Assembly: GCF_000004075.3 (NCBI RefSeq)
Contig: NC_026660.2
Coordinates: forward strand, 29,143,498 to 29,207,497
Direction: 5' to 3'
DNA from: Cucumis sativus
Taxonomy: Eukaryota; Streptophyta; Magnoliopsida; Cucurbitales; Cucurbitaceae
Length of the DNA stretch: 64,000 bases
The notes under the pieces were generated by a model. It was not told the DNA's origin, did not search any database, and saw only the letters and a program-made list of their open reading frames with translations. Each line of letters opens with the position of its first letter. The first letter of the stretch is position 1. Positions 12,099 to 23,393 of the stretch are shown here, in pieces. Made by a program: the position numbers and the translations under genes.

Positions 12099-13564
12099 AT
12101 ATTCCACGAAAGCTTCTGCTCCATGAATGACTTCCATATTTGTTGACCCTCTAGTAAAAGCACGTTTCAGAATATTTGAGGTTAAAGGCCATCAAGAGTC
12201 ACCATGTTGGACTTAGAATACATGGCCTTCTGCTTGTCTCGATCAGAATAAGAGGCAAACCGCAAGATCAGCTCTTATGCCTTCATTCAATTTCTTCTGA
12301 TATCCAGCAACACGAACTCCACGTGAATGTTCATACTGAGGAGATCCAGTTACTGCATCTCTCTTAACCTTTATGTTTTTTTCCTCGAGACCAAGATAAC
12401 CGGGATGAGCCATGAATATCTGCCTGCTTTAGTTGAAAATTTTCTCCCATTAAAGCTGAAGCCATTTTTGTTAAAGAGGTGGCAGAAGGCTGTAGTTCAT
12501 GCTCAATGCTCTCCTTTGGCAACTTGTTCACTCCAACATGTTTGAGATTGGCCGATCAGAATTTTATTTTGTTTTATTTTCTTTATATTTTTTGTGTTAA
12601 TATTTTATTTAATTTGATTGAGCTCAGGTCGAAAATTGGCTGGTATTCAGGAATGTTTTCATGATCTGCAGACTCATTAATTCACTTTATAACAAAGCTA
12701 ACCCTTTAATTTTATGTTCCACACCTAAATTAACAGTTAGGCTCCCCCACCCCATGAATGATGTTTCGAGCTGGAGAACAATGTAGTTGGTGGTAGAGTT
12801 GTATAGAGTTCTTTTTTAATACCATTTCTGCTGCTTTTTTTATTTCAATGTCAATGGATGGAATTCAACATCTCCCATATTCTATTTTAAGATTGTTCTT
12901 AACAGAACTTGATTGTTGTTTTTATTTGTATCAGGATAATAAATGATTCTTGGAATTGCTATCGCTCCTAAATTTGTCACTTCGAAGTGGAATGAAACAA
13001 AACAATTGAATTGAATTCAATATTCTTATAGTCTATAGTATTCCAAATTTTATTAAATGATTTTTTCTACTCTTCAATCACAACAACGTATTAAAAAACA
13101 CATTAAATCAGATCATGTGTATTCACCACTAAATGCTTTTTAAGAAATATATATATATTTTAGAAATTGAAACATCAAGCCTTTGGTCAAGAAAATTCGT
13201 ACCATCACATTAGGAAATGAAATTAATACTGTTAGCTCTCTCTTCCCTATACATATATCCATGTATATAAAATATAAAGTTGAGGGACAAATTTATACTA
13301 CATGCTAACAACTATTCTATTGACCTAATAAAAGTGTATAAAGTGTTTATTCCAAGTACGAATCTTTTTCAATGTTAAATTAATATACATATTTAATCAT
13401 AAAACATCGATTATAACCAAGAGTTGCATTTTGATTGGGCAGAGTATTAATCTTTTTCCTTCTAAAAATAAATTTAAAAGAAGAAGAAGAACGAAGAAGA
13501 ATAGTTGAAAAATGGTTAAATTTTGGTCCTATTAATTACTTAATGTGTAAAAATGTGTAAAGGA
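12099..13564. other. CPL1 3' flank and intergenic spacer
   Basis: This stretch should begin with the CPL1 3' UTR, with a possible AATAAA-like signal near 12937. It then becomes an AT-rich spacer up to the clathrin light-chain promoter. Short ORFs at 12176-12664 show no domain I can call. One frame at about 12260-12350 contains HELHVNV, which weakly recalls the start of the second CPL1 dsRBD (see findings). No RNA gene is seen. Confidence 0.5.
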
Positions 13565-13572
13565 TATAAAAG
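13565..13572 (+). promoter_or_regulatory. TATA box of clathrin light chain
   Basis: TATAAAAG lies about 133 bases before the ATG at 13698. A CT-rich leader element (CTCTCTCTCTCTATTTCTCT, from about 13651) follows. The spacing suits a transcription start near 13600. Confidence 0.6.
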
Positions 13573-13697
13573 GGTCAAATTAGCTTCAACGAGAGAGTCA
13601 GTGAGTCATCCCTTTGTTTCTCATTTTACAAACCCAACCCACAAAAACACATCTCTCTCTCTCTATTTCTCTCTCTGCGGTGTTGGAGAGCGCTAAA

Positions 13698-15773
13698 ATG
13701 TCCACCTTCGACGCCTACAGTATGGACGGTGAGGACAGCTATGGCGGTTACGGATCCTACACCAATTTCTCCGGCGCCTTCCCCGGAGACGCCGATGTGA
13801 CCGTCGAGCATACTCCTGCCTCGCCGGACGTCTTTGGATTCGACGATCCCAGCCCTAACTACTCCCAGGCTCCCTTTGATCCGATTCATGTAGAGAATGG
13901 AAATGGAAATGGCTATGGTGCGGCTGAGGATGAAGTTGGTGATGGTGTGTTCGCATCCGATGGTCCAATTCTTCCCCCTCCTAGCGAGATGGGCGTGGAG
14001 GAAGGATATGCTCTTCGTGAATGGCGTCGGTAAGATCCTGTGACCCTCAATTCATTTTTTCAGATTTCTTGGAACTGAAGAGGTTTTTCTTCTGCTGCTT
14101 GTGCTTTGTATCTCGGTGTCGACTTAGATCTGATTCGTTGGCGAACAACTTCAGATCTCTATTAGTCATCTCTTGCTAGTGTTTTTACTTGATTGCACTG
14201 ATTGATCTAGACTATTTCTCCACTTTGTCTTAATAGCTCTATATAGAGGGATTTGATGAGGGGAATTATATTGATCGATTTGCATTAAAAGGTGGTGAAT
14301 TAAAGAACTTAGATCTAGGGATATCTGTACCTCAATTGGTAGACTTCGATGAAGAAGCTATTTCATTAGTGAGCTCTGATCGAGGTTTTTATTAGTAGAT
14401 CAGTTAGGCACAAGCCATGGTGTCAAATTTCTAATTATTAGTGGGTCTGTGTCGTTATTGATCTATGTGGAAGTTCAAGCGGAATTTAGGTTAATTTCTC
14501 CAAGTTCAAGCAGAATTCCAGCGGATTATTCGTAGATCAGTCAGGGACATAGCCATTTAAGTCAAATTACTAATTATCAGTTTGTGTATATTGTTGTTGA
14601 TCTATGTGGAGGTTTAAGCGGAATTCCAGCGGAATTTGGTTGATTAATCAGGGAGATAGCCATTAAGTCAAATTACTATTATTAGTGGATGTATATTGTT
14701 GTTGATCTATGTGGACCGTGGAAGTTCAAGCGGGGTTCAGGTAAGTCTCTGGTAGATAAGTATGGACGATTCGATTTAGCCATGACCCATACAAAAATGC
14801 ATGCGTGATTCCTAAAGAGAAATTGCATGATGTATATCATCAATTGAAATCTTTTTAGCTATTGTTTTATTTTTCTTTGTTGTTTAGTTGTTTTATTGGA
14901 TGTAACAAAATGTCCTTGTTGACTTCCATTTTCCTTTTAGATCGCAGAAAGTGCAATTTGTAATGGATAGCCAATTTGAGTTTTGAAGATGTATTCAAGT
15001 ATATATCTATTGTCTTTCGACTCTTTCCAATTTTGAACTTTAGAAATTATGGGTTTTTTGGTGCAGCCAAAATGCCATTCAGCTTGAAGAGAAGGAGAAA
15101 AGGGAGAAAGAATTGAGAATTAAAATTATTGAAGAAGCTGAGGAGTATAAAATAGGTTTCTATGAGAAAAGAAAGCTTAATGTTGAGAGTAACAAGGTTA
15201 ACAACAGAGAAAGAGAGAAGGTATAGTTTTGTTTGCCATCTTCTTTCAAGGGTGTGTTCTTCGTTTTCTTCTCTAGCTCTTTTTTCTTAGTATAGATTTT
15301 TCGCGTTTTTGGGGCAGCTATACTTGGCAAATCAGGAGAAGTTTCATAAAGAGGCTGATAAACAATACTGGAAAGCAATTGCAGAACTAATTCCTAACGA
15401 AGTTCCTAATATTGAGAAAAAGAGAGGAAAGAAGGATCAAGAAAAGAAACCATCAATACTAGTTGTTCAGGGTCCAAAGCCTGGGAAACCTACCGATCTT
15501 TCAAGAATGCGGCAAATTCTCGTGAAATTGAAGCACACACCCCCACCTCATATGAAACCACCACCACCCCCACCTGCCAAGGATGCCAAGGACGCCAAGG
15601 ACACCAAAGACGGCAAAGACGCTAAAGATGGAAAGGATGCCAAAAATGAAAAAGATGCAGCAACAAAAGCATCCGACCCTACACCTGGGGCTGCCACGGC
15701 CAATGGCACTTCTCACAAACCTCAAGAACCAAGTGTTGCTCCCGCTGCCGATGAAGATCAAACTGCTACATAA
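13698..15773 (+). CDS. Clathrin light chain
   Basis: Light chain of clathrin, which binds the heavy-chain hub and regulates coat assembly at the plasma membrane and trans-Golgi network. Exons 13698-14029, 15067-15220 and 15318-15773 give 313 residues. The acidic, Gly/Ser/Pro-rich N-terminus ([17 protein letters not shown], then [20 protein letters not shown]) and the block [20 protein letters not shown] are diagnostic of plant light chains. The charged helix at about 112-185 is the heavy-chain-binding coiled coil ([20 protein letters not shown]). The conserved [15 protein letters not shown] follows. The C-terminal tail has six prolines and a Lys-Asp-Ala/Gly repeat at about 249-275, a low-complexity part that varies in the family. 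The three-exon structure matches plant genes. The first intron holds a tandem repeat, listed separately. Confidence 0.95.
14395..14741. repeat. Degenerate tandem repeat in clathrin light-chain intron 1
   Basis: Three diverged copies begin near 14395, 14532 and 14640. Shared landmarks are GTAGATCAGTNAGG at the start, CAAATTACTAATTAT in the middle, and TTGATCTATGTGGA followed by AAGCGGAATT near the end. Unit length is about 105-137 bases because of internal gaps. The array is intronic and has no coding sense. Confidence 0.75.
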
Positions 15774-16539
15774 TGACATAGCCATAGCCATTATCAACTT
15801 CTTTCTGCTCAATACTTTTACATTTTCCCTTTGAGATTTCGTTGTTTTTCGTTCGTCTATCCTTGCATTTGAATGTGTAATCAGTTGTGATCTTATACAA
15901 CATTTATTCTTCTGTACCTTATGACAGTCTCTAGTGGCGTTATGTTTTGGACTAGTCCAGGTTCTGATTTTGACATTGCCACATCTTCCTTCTTTCAAAT
16001 TATTTCTTCAGGTTAGCCTATTCATTTTCTCAGCCTAATTTCTTCAAATGTTGCTTCTGTAATCATGTGGTTATTTCGAGAACTCTACAATTGATGTGAA
16101 TTCTGTTTGTGCTGTAGTTAATTTCTTATTCTTAAGGCTGAGTTTTGAATTGATTTTGAGTGACTCATTTTGTTAATATATATACATACATATTTTTACA
16201 AAGCTTCTTAATACAAAATCTTCATTGAATTTTAGACCATTTGATTACTTCTAGGAAGGTATTTATTTGTGCTATTATCTTAGTATTTCAATATAGATAC
16301 AGTAGTTTGTTTAAGACATTTCTTTACCATCGAGGAAAGTAAGGAGTTGGAGGATATTTTTAACCTTTTGAATTCATTTCCAATGAAAAACTAGGATGCT
16401 AAAATTCTGCATAATTTAGCGATTATGGAAGAAATTACATATTTAGATTTTGAAATGTGTAATGTTCTTTAAATTTTTAGTTGATAAGAATTATGTTCCT
16501 CCCTGAAGATCAGAAAATTCCAAATAACAATGGAGAAAT

Positions 16540-17340
16540 ACTCTGCTACACTTATATTGAGTACTATACTTTATTAATATGAACAGGGAAATAACTATAA
16601 CAAGAACCACAATAATCCAGAAATCAAGAACTAGAAAATAAGAAGGCTGGAAGCTTCCCTAAAAATCTCACGCCTCCAATACTTCTCCAGTCTCCAACAC
16701 ATTCCTTTTATATTTCTCACCAGTGGGCTCCTCCCAAATCCTCTCCTCCACCTGTCTTCTGATGGTTTTTCATCTTGCCCTCCCTCGTCTTCCTTCTTTT
16801 GTAGGTGTGAATAATTGGAGGCGTAACAAAATAACACGGATTCAGAGGGGTGCAGTACAATATTGAATTTTGTATTATGTTACTCATGCTAAGAAGGTAG
16901 TTGAGTAACATGAATTGCAATTGGTGCAAAAGAGTCATGTAGGAAATAGAGATTGTTGTGTCCAATAGAAGAACAAAAAAGGAGAGTGTGTCTATCATAG
17001 AACAGAGAAAGGACAAAAGTGGTGATAATGAAGAAGAAGCAAACAAAAAATGTCTGGGAATCGCTACATCGATACCATAATGGGTGTTGAAACGAATAAT
17101 GGATTGAATATATTAGGTCAAGTCCATAGCTAAAGAACACAAATCCATCCTTAAAAGATGAGTGAAACTCTCCAAGAAACGAATAATGGATTGAATATAT
17201 TAGGTCAAGTCCATAGCTAAAGAACACAAATCCATCCTTAAAAGATGAGTGAAACTCTCCAAAAACCAAGTTCTATATGGAAAGAGCGTCAAAAGTTTTC
17301 TAATAAACTCTAACCATAACTTGGCTATGTAGAGTCTTAC
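16540..17340 (-). mobile_element. Possible LTR-retrotransposon fossil (Copia-like guess)
   Basis: On the minus strand this stretch has a TGGTATCGATG motif near 17071-17079, close to the methionine-tRNA primer-site start TGGTATCAGAG. It also has a promoter-like TATAAAAGG near 16704-16712 and a leader-like segment, the arrangement expected around an LTR. No recognisable capsid, protease or polymerase domain remains, so it would be a broken, old relic. Ends and family are uncertain; it could be ordinary spacer. Confidence 0.3.
17089..17262. repeat. Near-perfect 87-bp tandem duplication
   Basis: Two adjacent copies (17089-17175 and 17176-17262) begin GAAACGAATAATGGATTGAA and end GAAACTCTCCAA. 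They match to the last base or two, so the duplication is recent relative to the surrounding sequence. Confidence 0.92.
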
Positions 17341-18500
17341 AAGAAAAACAACATAATTAACTAATTAATACAAACTATTAAATACTAGTTTATCTAAATT
17401 AACAGCTCAACTAAGTTTTAATTCAGATATAATAATTATGGCTTTGGAGGAGCAAGAGTCTTCCTTTCTTCATACATTTTGTGTGGTTTATCTTGCTAGT
17501 ATCTCGTGGTGTTATATTGTAGTTTGTTTTAGTTTTGCTTTCTAAAAATATACTTTCTTGTTAATCAAATAAAAGGTTTCTCTGATCAAATATATACATA
17601 AGCTGTCGACAATCCAACAAAAACAATAACTTCCATTACAACACCTATTATAAAAATCCCACTTACTGGTATAACAAAAATAAGATTTTGCATATTGACC
17701 ATATATCCTGTTCATATTACATACATCCTTTTGTGATTTATTATTAGAAAAATCTAAAAACTTGCTTAATATACTTAAAAGAAACCAACACTAATTAAAA
17801 TCTCCATCTTTTCAAGGGAAAAAAATCAGTTTAGTTCAAGCATAAGTCTATCCAAATAGAAAGATAAACTCAAACAACATAAATCCCTTTAATCTCTACA
17901 ATTGTCCTTTTAATCCAAGATCTCTTGGTTCTCAAATTGAGCTAATTTTTTATTAGTTAAAGGGCTATAAATCATTAGTGTTTTAACAATAAATAAACAA
18001 GGAATAATTAAAGGAAAAAAATAAGTTTACATTATTAGAATGCCAGCTTTAAGTTATTCTAAGGACCATGTTACTCTTAACAAGAATACATAATTACTTA
18101 ATCAAATACTTTCCATTTGGAATCAGCCAACTCAGCTTTAATCATCTTTTATCCATGTAGTTATTCCATTCAAAACATTATTCATGTTCAAGATAAACTT
18201 TTGATACTATATATAGATCTTACTCATAGAAACTTTCTTATTGATTTCTTTCCGAATTTAATTATATAAATCTAATTCAACCACAAATACTATTAATATT
18301 AACCGTTACTCCTAGGGTTAATTGATACCCATAAAATAACAATAATAAGGAATGATATAAAATGGTAAAACATTTGCTTTTCATTAATCCAATCTTAGAG
18401 AAAACTCTGAAGGTCCAAATAGAGCTTCCGGAAGCAAAAATATGTACAAACATAAAAACTTAAAAAATAAAAATAAAAATTTAAAGTCACCAGAAATTAG

Positions 18501-18540
18501 TAATAATATATATATATAGTACTATATATATATTATTATA
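18501..18540. repeat. AT-rich palindrome just after the AILP stop codon
   Basis: Two ATATAT arms flanked by AATAAT and ATTATT are centred on AGTACT, almost fully self-complementary apart from one extra AT step. It lies about 25-65 bases past the stop of the minus-strand AILP gene, so a transcript would carry a strong hairpin early in its 3' UTR. Confidence 0.7.
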
Positions 18541-18563
18541 GAAACAGAAAAGAGTTGAATGAA

Positions 18564-19814
18564 TCAGGCATGTGATCCCCAGGTTGCCCAGTTGGCTTCA
18601 CTTCCTACACGTGGCATGGTGTGAACTCTTGACTGGACATCAACCTTAAAGTTTGCCCCACACATAACTCCCTCACTATCAATTCTTGGCATTGCCTTCA
18701 TCTTCTTCGTCGGGTGTTCAAAACTCATTAGTCCTCTCTCGCTGTGGAACATACAACCTACCATTTTATACAAGTAAATAAACTCCACGTCAGATTGCAG
18801 CTCTTTTTTAAAAAAAACCAAAAAGGGTATTTTTTCTCTCTCTTTAATTTAACTAATAAAGAGAATATTATTTACCAGGTGGAAATGGAGCAAATGACTT
18901 GGCACATCCGGCTTTAATGACCTCTAACTTGTCCGATATTACAAGAGAGCCATCAGCGGCAGTCCCCCAATATAAATCCATCCCCTCATTTGCATCCTGA
19001 AACACAATTCGTTTTCAAATCAAACAATAAATTAAACCCTAAACTTAAATAATAATATCCTTTACCCCTAAATTTCTAGGTCTAATTTCTTTTTTTACTT
19101 TGAAAGATTAATTTTCAAAATGATATATCCTTTTGATTTTTGGGTGTATTAGGATGTACTTAAAAAGTGGTTTTTTTTTTAGGAAAAAAACCATTTTTGT
19201 TTAACAAATTTAGGGTAAAAACCTATACTTTCCCATAGATTTTGAAAAGATTGCTTACCAGAGCCGCAAATACAGAGCCGGCCTTGCGGTCAAAAACTAC
19301 AAAGGCGAAGTTTCCTTCGAGTTCTTTAAGAACCTGATCAGCTGGGTATGGCCCACGGTCTCTTAGGGTTCGATAAGCTTCGATCACGAACATGGCTTCA
19401 TTCGTAGCTTTTGAAAGCCCGTACTGCTTGTTCAACCGACTCAGGTTGTTCAAACTCCCCTTGAACATACAGTACATTTCATCTAATCCACAAAACAACC
19501 TGCCATTTTTCCCCCATTCAATCAATAACTTCAATACTAAAACAAACCCATAATTTCAGATCTCATAATTTCACAGATCATAAATTAACTAGTTCTTACA
19601 TTTGGTGGTGAGTGGAATGAGATGCAGATGGATCGAACGCTATGGATGCTGCATTTCCAAAATACATAGACAGAGTTCCACAAGAACCGGAAGAAAGGAA
19701 ATGATCGAGAATTTCTCGAGGAAGTTTGGGCTTCGCCGTCGGTAGGCGAAATGACGCAGGACTTTGAAGCTCCGGTGGTGAGGGAACGGATTGGCTGTCG
19801 AAAAGGGCTAACAT
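18564..19814 (-). CDS. Aluminium-induced / TSJT1-like protein with YGL and LRDR motifs
   Basis: A member of the plant DUF3700 family (stem-specific TSJT1, AILP), which has a class-II glutamine-amidotransferase-like fold; related genes are induced by stress, dark or sugar starvation. Exons on the minus strand: 19814-19600, 19499-19259, 18996-18876 and 18757-18564, giving 256 residues, the usual family length. The start MLALFDSQSVPSPPELQSPA is the standard N-terminus. The YGL motif (NKQYGLSK) is at about 98-100 and LRDR (TLRDRGPYPADQV) at about 117-120. Further family blocks are GNFAFVVFDRKAGSVFAAL, DLYWGTAADGSLVISDKLEV and MKAMPRIDSEGVMCGANFKV. The catalytic Cys2 of true amidotransferases is absent, as in relatives I recall, so enzyme activity is doubtful. 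Its divergent neighbour is CBSX5-like. Confidence 0.93.
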
Positions 19815-19957
19815 CTTGAATCTATAAGCTTCACTTTAGTGAGAAGGAACAAGTTTTAGTTGTTGATTGGAATAGGGAAAGAGATGGTGAAGAAGAAAGG
19901 AGATATGGTGGAAATATATAAAGGGAGAGGAAGTTTGGTGCAGAGGAATAAGGAAGC

Positions 19958-19966
19958 TGACGTGGC
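19958..19966 (-). promoter_or_regulatory. ABRE/G-box-like element upstream of AILP
   Basis: The minus strand reads GCCACGTCA about 145 bases before the AILP ATG. Further ACGT cores lie nearby (TACGTG near 20003, GCCACGTAG near 20402, GACGTGG near 21376). A TATA-like TTTATATAT on the minus strand lies near 19915-19923. ACGT cores bind bZIP factors in ABA and stress responses, which suits this family. Function here is inferred. Confidence 0.45.
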
Positions 19967-22900
19967 GATGTTATCCAAACTCGGATTAATCGGGGATTTA
20001 TCTACGTGTATTGTGAAGTACGGTTCCAAGTCAACTATTTCCAGCTCTTTCCTTTTCAACATTTATCTCTTTTTAATACTCCATTTTTCATAAAATAAAC
20101 TTCAATCTACCCCTCATCTCTTTATCATACAAATAATTAAAAAATGTAAATCCATCTAATTGTTGTCAATCTTTTATATGTCATCTGTATAATCCTCAGA
20201 CACTCTTTTTCTAAACACAAAGAAAAAATAAATTTTGATTTTTGAAAAGATCGTCACATGTCATAATTTTATTTGACAATTTCTTGAGATACAAAGACGT
20301 AAGTATATCCTCAATAGCACACAGGTTTTGTTTCCCTTTCTTCACATTTACATACATACGAGAATAATGCTTAGATTTGCTTGTTTCCACGCAATCCTTC
20401 CGCCACGTAGAGATATATAATTATATAAGAAAACTCTCTTTTTAGAAAAATAAAATTTTGTCCCATGCATATATGTGTATCATATTATTTTTCTTTGTTG
20501 AATAAGTTGTATTTTATTTTATTTAAAGAAAGGTTGTGAGTACGTTTTTTTATAGACCGCATCTCTGTGTTTTGAAATGTAGAACTTAACTTAGAGATAA
20601 AATAAACAAAAAATGTATGGATAATAATAATATTGAAAAGAGAAAGATCGAAGTTGTTAGACATTTTTAAAAGTAATCGAGGGTGAGAAACCAAAGTAGA
20701 ATATTATGACTTGGAGGGTGAGAAAACCAAAGATCAAATTCTTTAATAATATTTCATTTTTCAAAGGAAAGAAATATTTAATGAGATTAGTTAGTGATAT
20801 TTTAAACTGTAGAGTGAGAATATATATCCAAGCATTCAAACCTATTTACATTTTGAGCTAATCCTTTATTTTTTAGATATATACGCCAATATCAAAAAGT
20901 AAAAAGACAATGACAAATGTATTTCTTGATCCTTCATTACATTTGAGAATATATTTTATTTTTTAGTTATATAATTCTTGGGTGTAATAGGTAAAGGTGA
21001 AAGTTTAATTTCTTTGAAATAATACAGATGTAATTGTTACTATGAACCTAAATTAAAATAATTTTAATGTATTGTAAGTAGTGTGATAATTAATAAGTGA
21101 GAATGGTGATGGTAGAATATTCATAAATATAGAAGATGGGAAAGGTAAATGATTAGTAGTGATAATATAAGATAATAGTAAAGTAATGAGTTAAGAGGAA
21201 ATGATTAATTTAGGAAAGAGGTATAGAATTTAATTTAATAAGATAATTGAAAAAGGTGGGGGGAAACACGTATGATGGGATGGAAGCGTGTCAGAGTTAT
21301 CCAAAGAGAGAATATTTTTAATTTTATTTTAAGAAAATGAGAGAAATTAATGGTAATAAAAAACAACAACTTGGATTGACGTGGCTCCTACTCACAATAT
21401 CCTCCCTCGTGGGGCCCCTCTTCCTTCTAAGTTCTACCAACCCTTTCCACTTTTTCTTATCCACCGTCACTCCTATTTTATCTATAATAATTGTATATTT
21501 TAAAATATTATAAATATAATAAAATAGGAAAGCAGTAGATCTTTTAAAATATGTGTATTTTTAAAAATAGTAAAATAAATTAAAATATTTTCTAGTTATA
21601 CAAATTTTGAATTATAGGAATGATACTCTCTAAATAGTGATACAATTTTAAAATTTTGTTATATGTTCTAAATATTTTGTTAAATTTGCTACTTTTATAA
21701 TTTACCTTTAAAAACTTGTAAATATAGTAAAATATTGGTGATAGAAATATATCGTTCATAAATTTATTATATTTGTTTTTTTTCAAAATGTTGTTATATA
21801 CTTAGTTATTATTTTTAAATTTGTCATCTATTTTAATTACTTATTTTTATACATTATAGTTGGATTATAATATTTTAGTAAGAATTTTTTTTTAAATTAA
21901 AAATTATATATTTAAATTCATAGACCAAAAAACATGGGAAGATGAAATGTATTATACTTGATTTTTATATGAAGGATAAATAGGTATATTTTTTACAATT
22001 TTCATTAAAAAAAAAACTATACAAAGGATAAAACCTTCTTTTACGTTCTAACTAGATAATTTGAATTAAACATAATATTCTAGTGTTTCTTATGCTCCAA
22101 CCTCGAACTTACCACTACTGTTATGTTTCTATAGTAGTGAGTTGTAGACGGGGAGACGAATGGCGTAGGGCAAACACAAGACAACACGAATGGCATGGGG
22201 TTGATTTGACGATGTGAGCGAACTCGAAGCAAATGAACGACAGTGATAATCAAAATCAATGAACGGTAGAAGGACAAAAATACTTTGCCCTGCAAATATT
22301 TTCATTTAGTCTTAAAAGCACTTGCTAGTGTGGATGCTTGTGAACGTGATGTGATATGTGATAGTGAAGCATACTAGTATCTCAATGATTAAATGTTAAC
22401 TTTACACGAGTATACTTTGTTTTTTCTGATCTCTATGGTTACAAATGTAGTTTTTGCAAAATAAAATATTATTTATTTGATGCGCATTACTATTTCCATT
22501 CATAATAATCCAAAGACTACCCTTCAAAATTTCTAAAAGCAAACAATTCGCTTTAAAATAGGGAGGAAAAAATATAAAACCAAGCATAAGCTTTTCAATC
22601 TGTCATGTCTAATAGCTATAGAAACTCACACACGTAACAACTCACACACGTATATGTAACTGCTTGCAAGTCGTTAACCACAAAATTTCAAAGTTTTGAT
22701 ATTCAATAGCGACCTTTGACCTTGAGTTTATTGATAACAAAATATTTCAAAACTAAATTTGACTACTCAACATCCATACATCCATACATGACTTAAACAT
22801 AAATTGATGATTCAAATAAATATACAATAAATGCCTGTATAACCTTGAAGTAAAACCATGGCAATTAGGTTGATGGTAAATACAAAATATATCAAAGTAT

Positions 22901-23097
22901 AATAGGAAACAAATATTCCTAACTTTCTCCCTTAAAAACGTGATGGTTAAACTTCCAAAATATATAGGGACATTTTCCATATATTATCCTTTTGTTTAAA
23001 GGAAAATTAAATAAATAGAAAATTAAATACTTTTAATTTAGATAAATAGCAAACAAATTATTATACAAGTGACAAGACAAAATAAAAATTAATTAAG

Positions 23098-23393
23098 GAT
23101 AATTGTAATTGATGACAATTTGAGATAACAACATTTAAAAAAAAATACAAATATAGTAAAACTATCACTGATAGACTTGTATCATTGATAGACTCGTATG
23201 ATCTATTGTGATAGACTAATTTTTACAACATAATCTATCAGTGATAGACTCTATCATTAATTAAATATGACAAATTTTGCTATATTTACAATTTTTTAAA
23301 AATATTGCTATATAGTTAATTATTTTGAATTTAATTGTTATATACTTAATTATTTAGAATTTAATGGCTAAATAAGATGGACTCGCAATTACC
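23098..23393. mobile_element. MITE-like interspersed repeat, copy 1
   Basis: Begins GGATAATTGTAATTGAT and ends near GCAATTACC, giving imperfect terminal inverted repeats. It has the landmarks shared with two other copies in the window: ACAAATATAGTAAAACTATC, the perfect palindrome CTATCACTGATAG, ATCTATCAGTGATAGACT, TTTTGCTATATTTACA and TTAATTATTTTGAATTTAAT. There is no coding sequence. The family is unassigned. Confidence 0.65.

Larger units (their letters stand above)
15774..18500. other. Spacer between clathrin light chain and the AILP gene
   Basis: The first few hundred bases are clathrin light-chain 3' UTR. From about 16500 to 17340 there is a region that looks like an old retroelement, with a recent 87-bp tandem duplication; both are listed separately. 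From 17340 to 18500 it is AT-rich with no gene I can support. Confidence 0.5.

Noticed and set aside
12176-12664. Three overlapping short ORFs after the CPL1-like stop
   Set aside because: They overlap in different frames and show no domain; this is most likely CPL1 3' UTR. Only a weak dsRBD2-like string is mentioned in the findings.
13626-13889. 87-codon minus-strand ORF over clathrin light-chain exon 1
   Set aside because: A shadow of the plus-strand exon, whose protein is clearly clathrin light chain.
15501-15998. 165-codon minus-strand ORF over clathrin light-chain exon 3
   Set aside because: A shadow produced by the repetitive plus-strand codons; its translation is low-complexity with no family.
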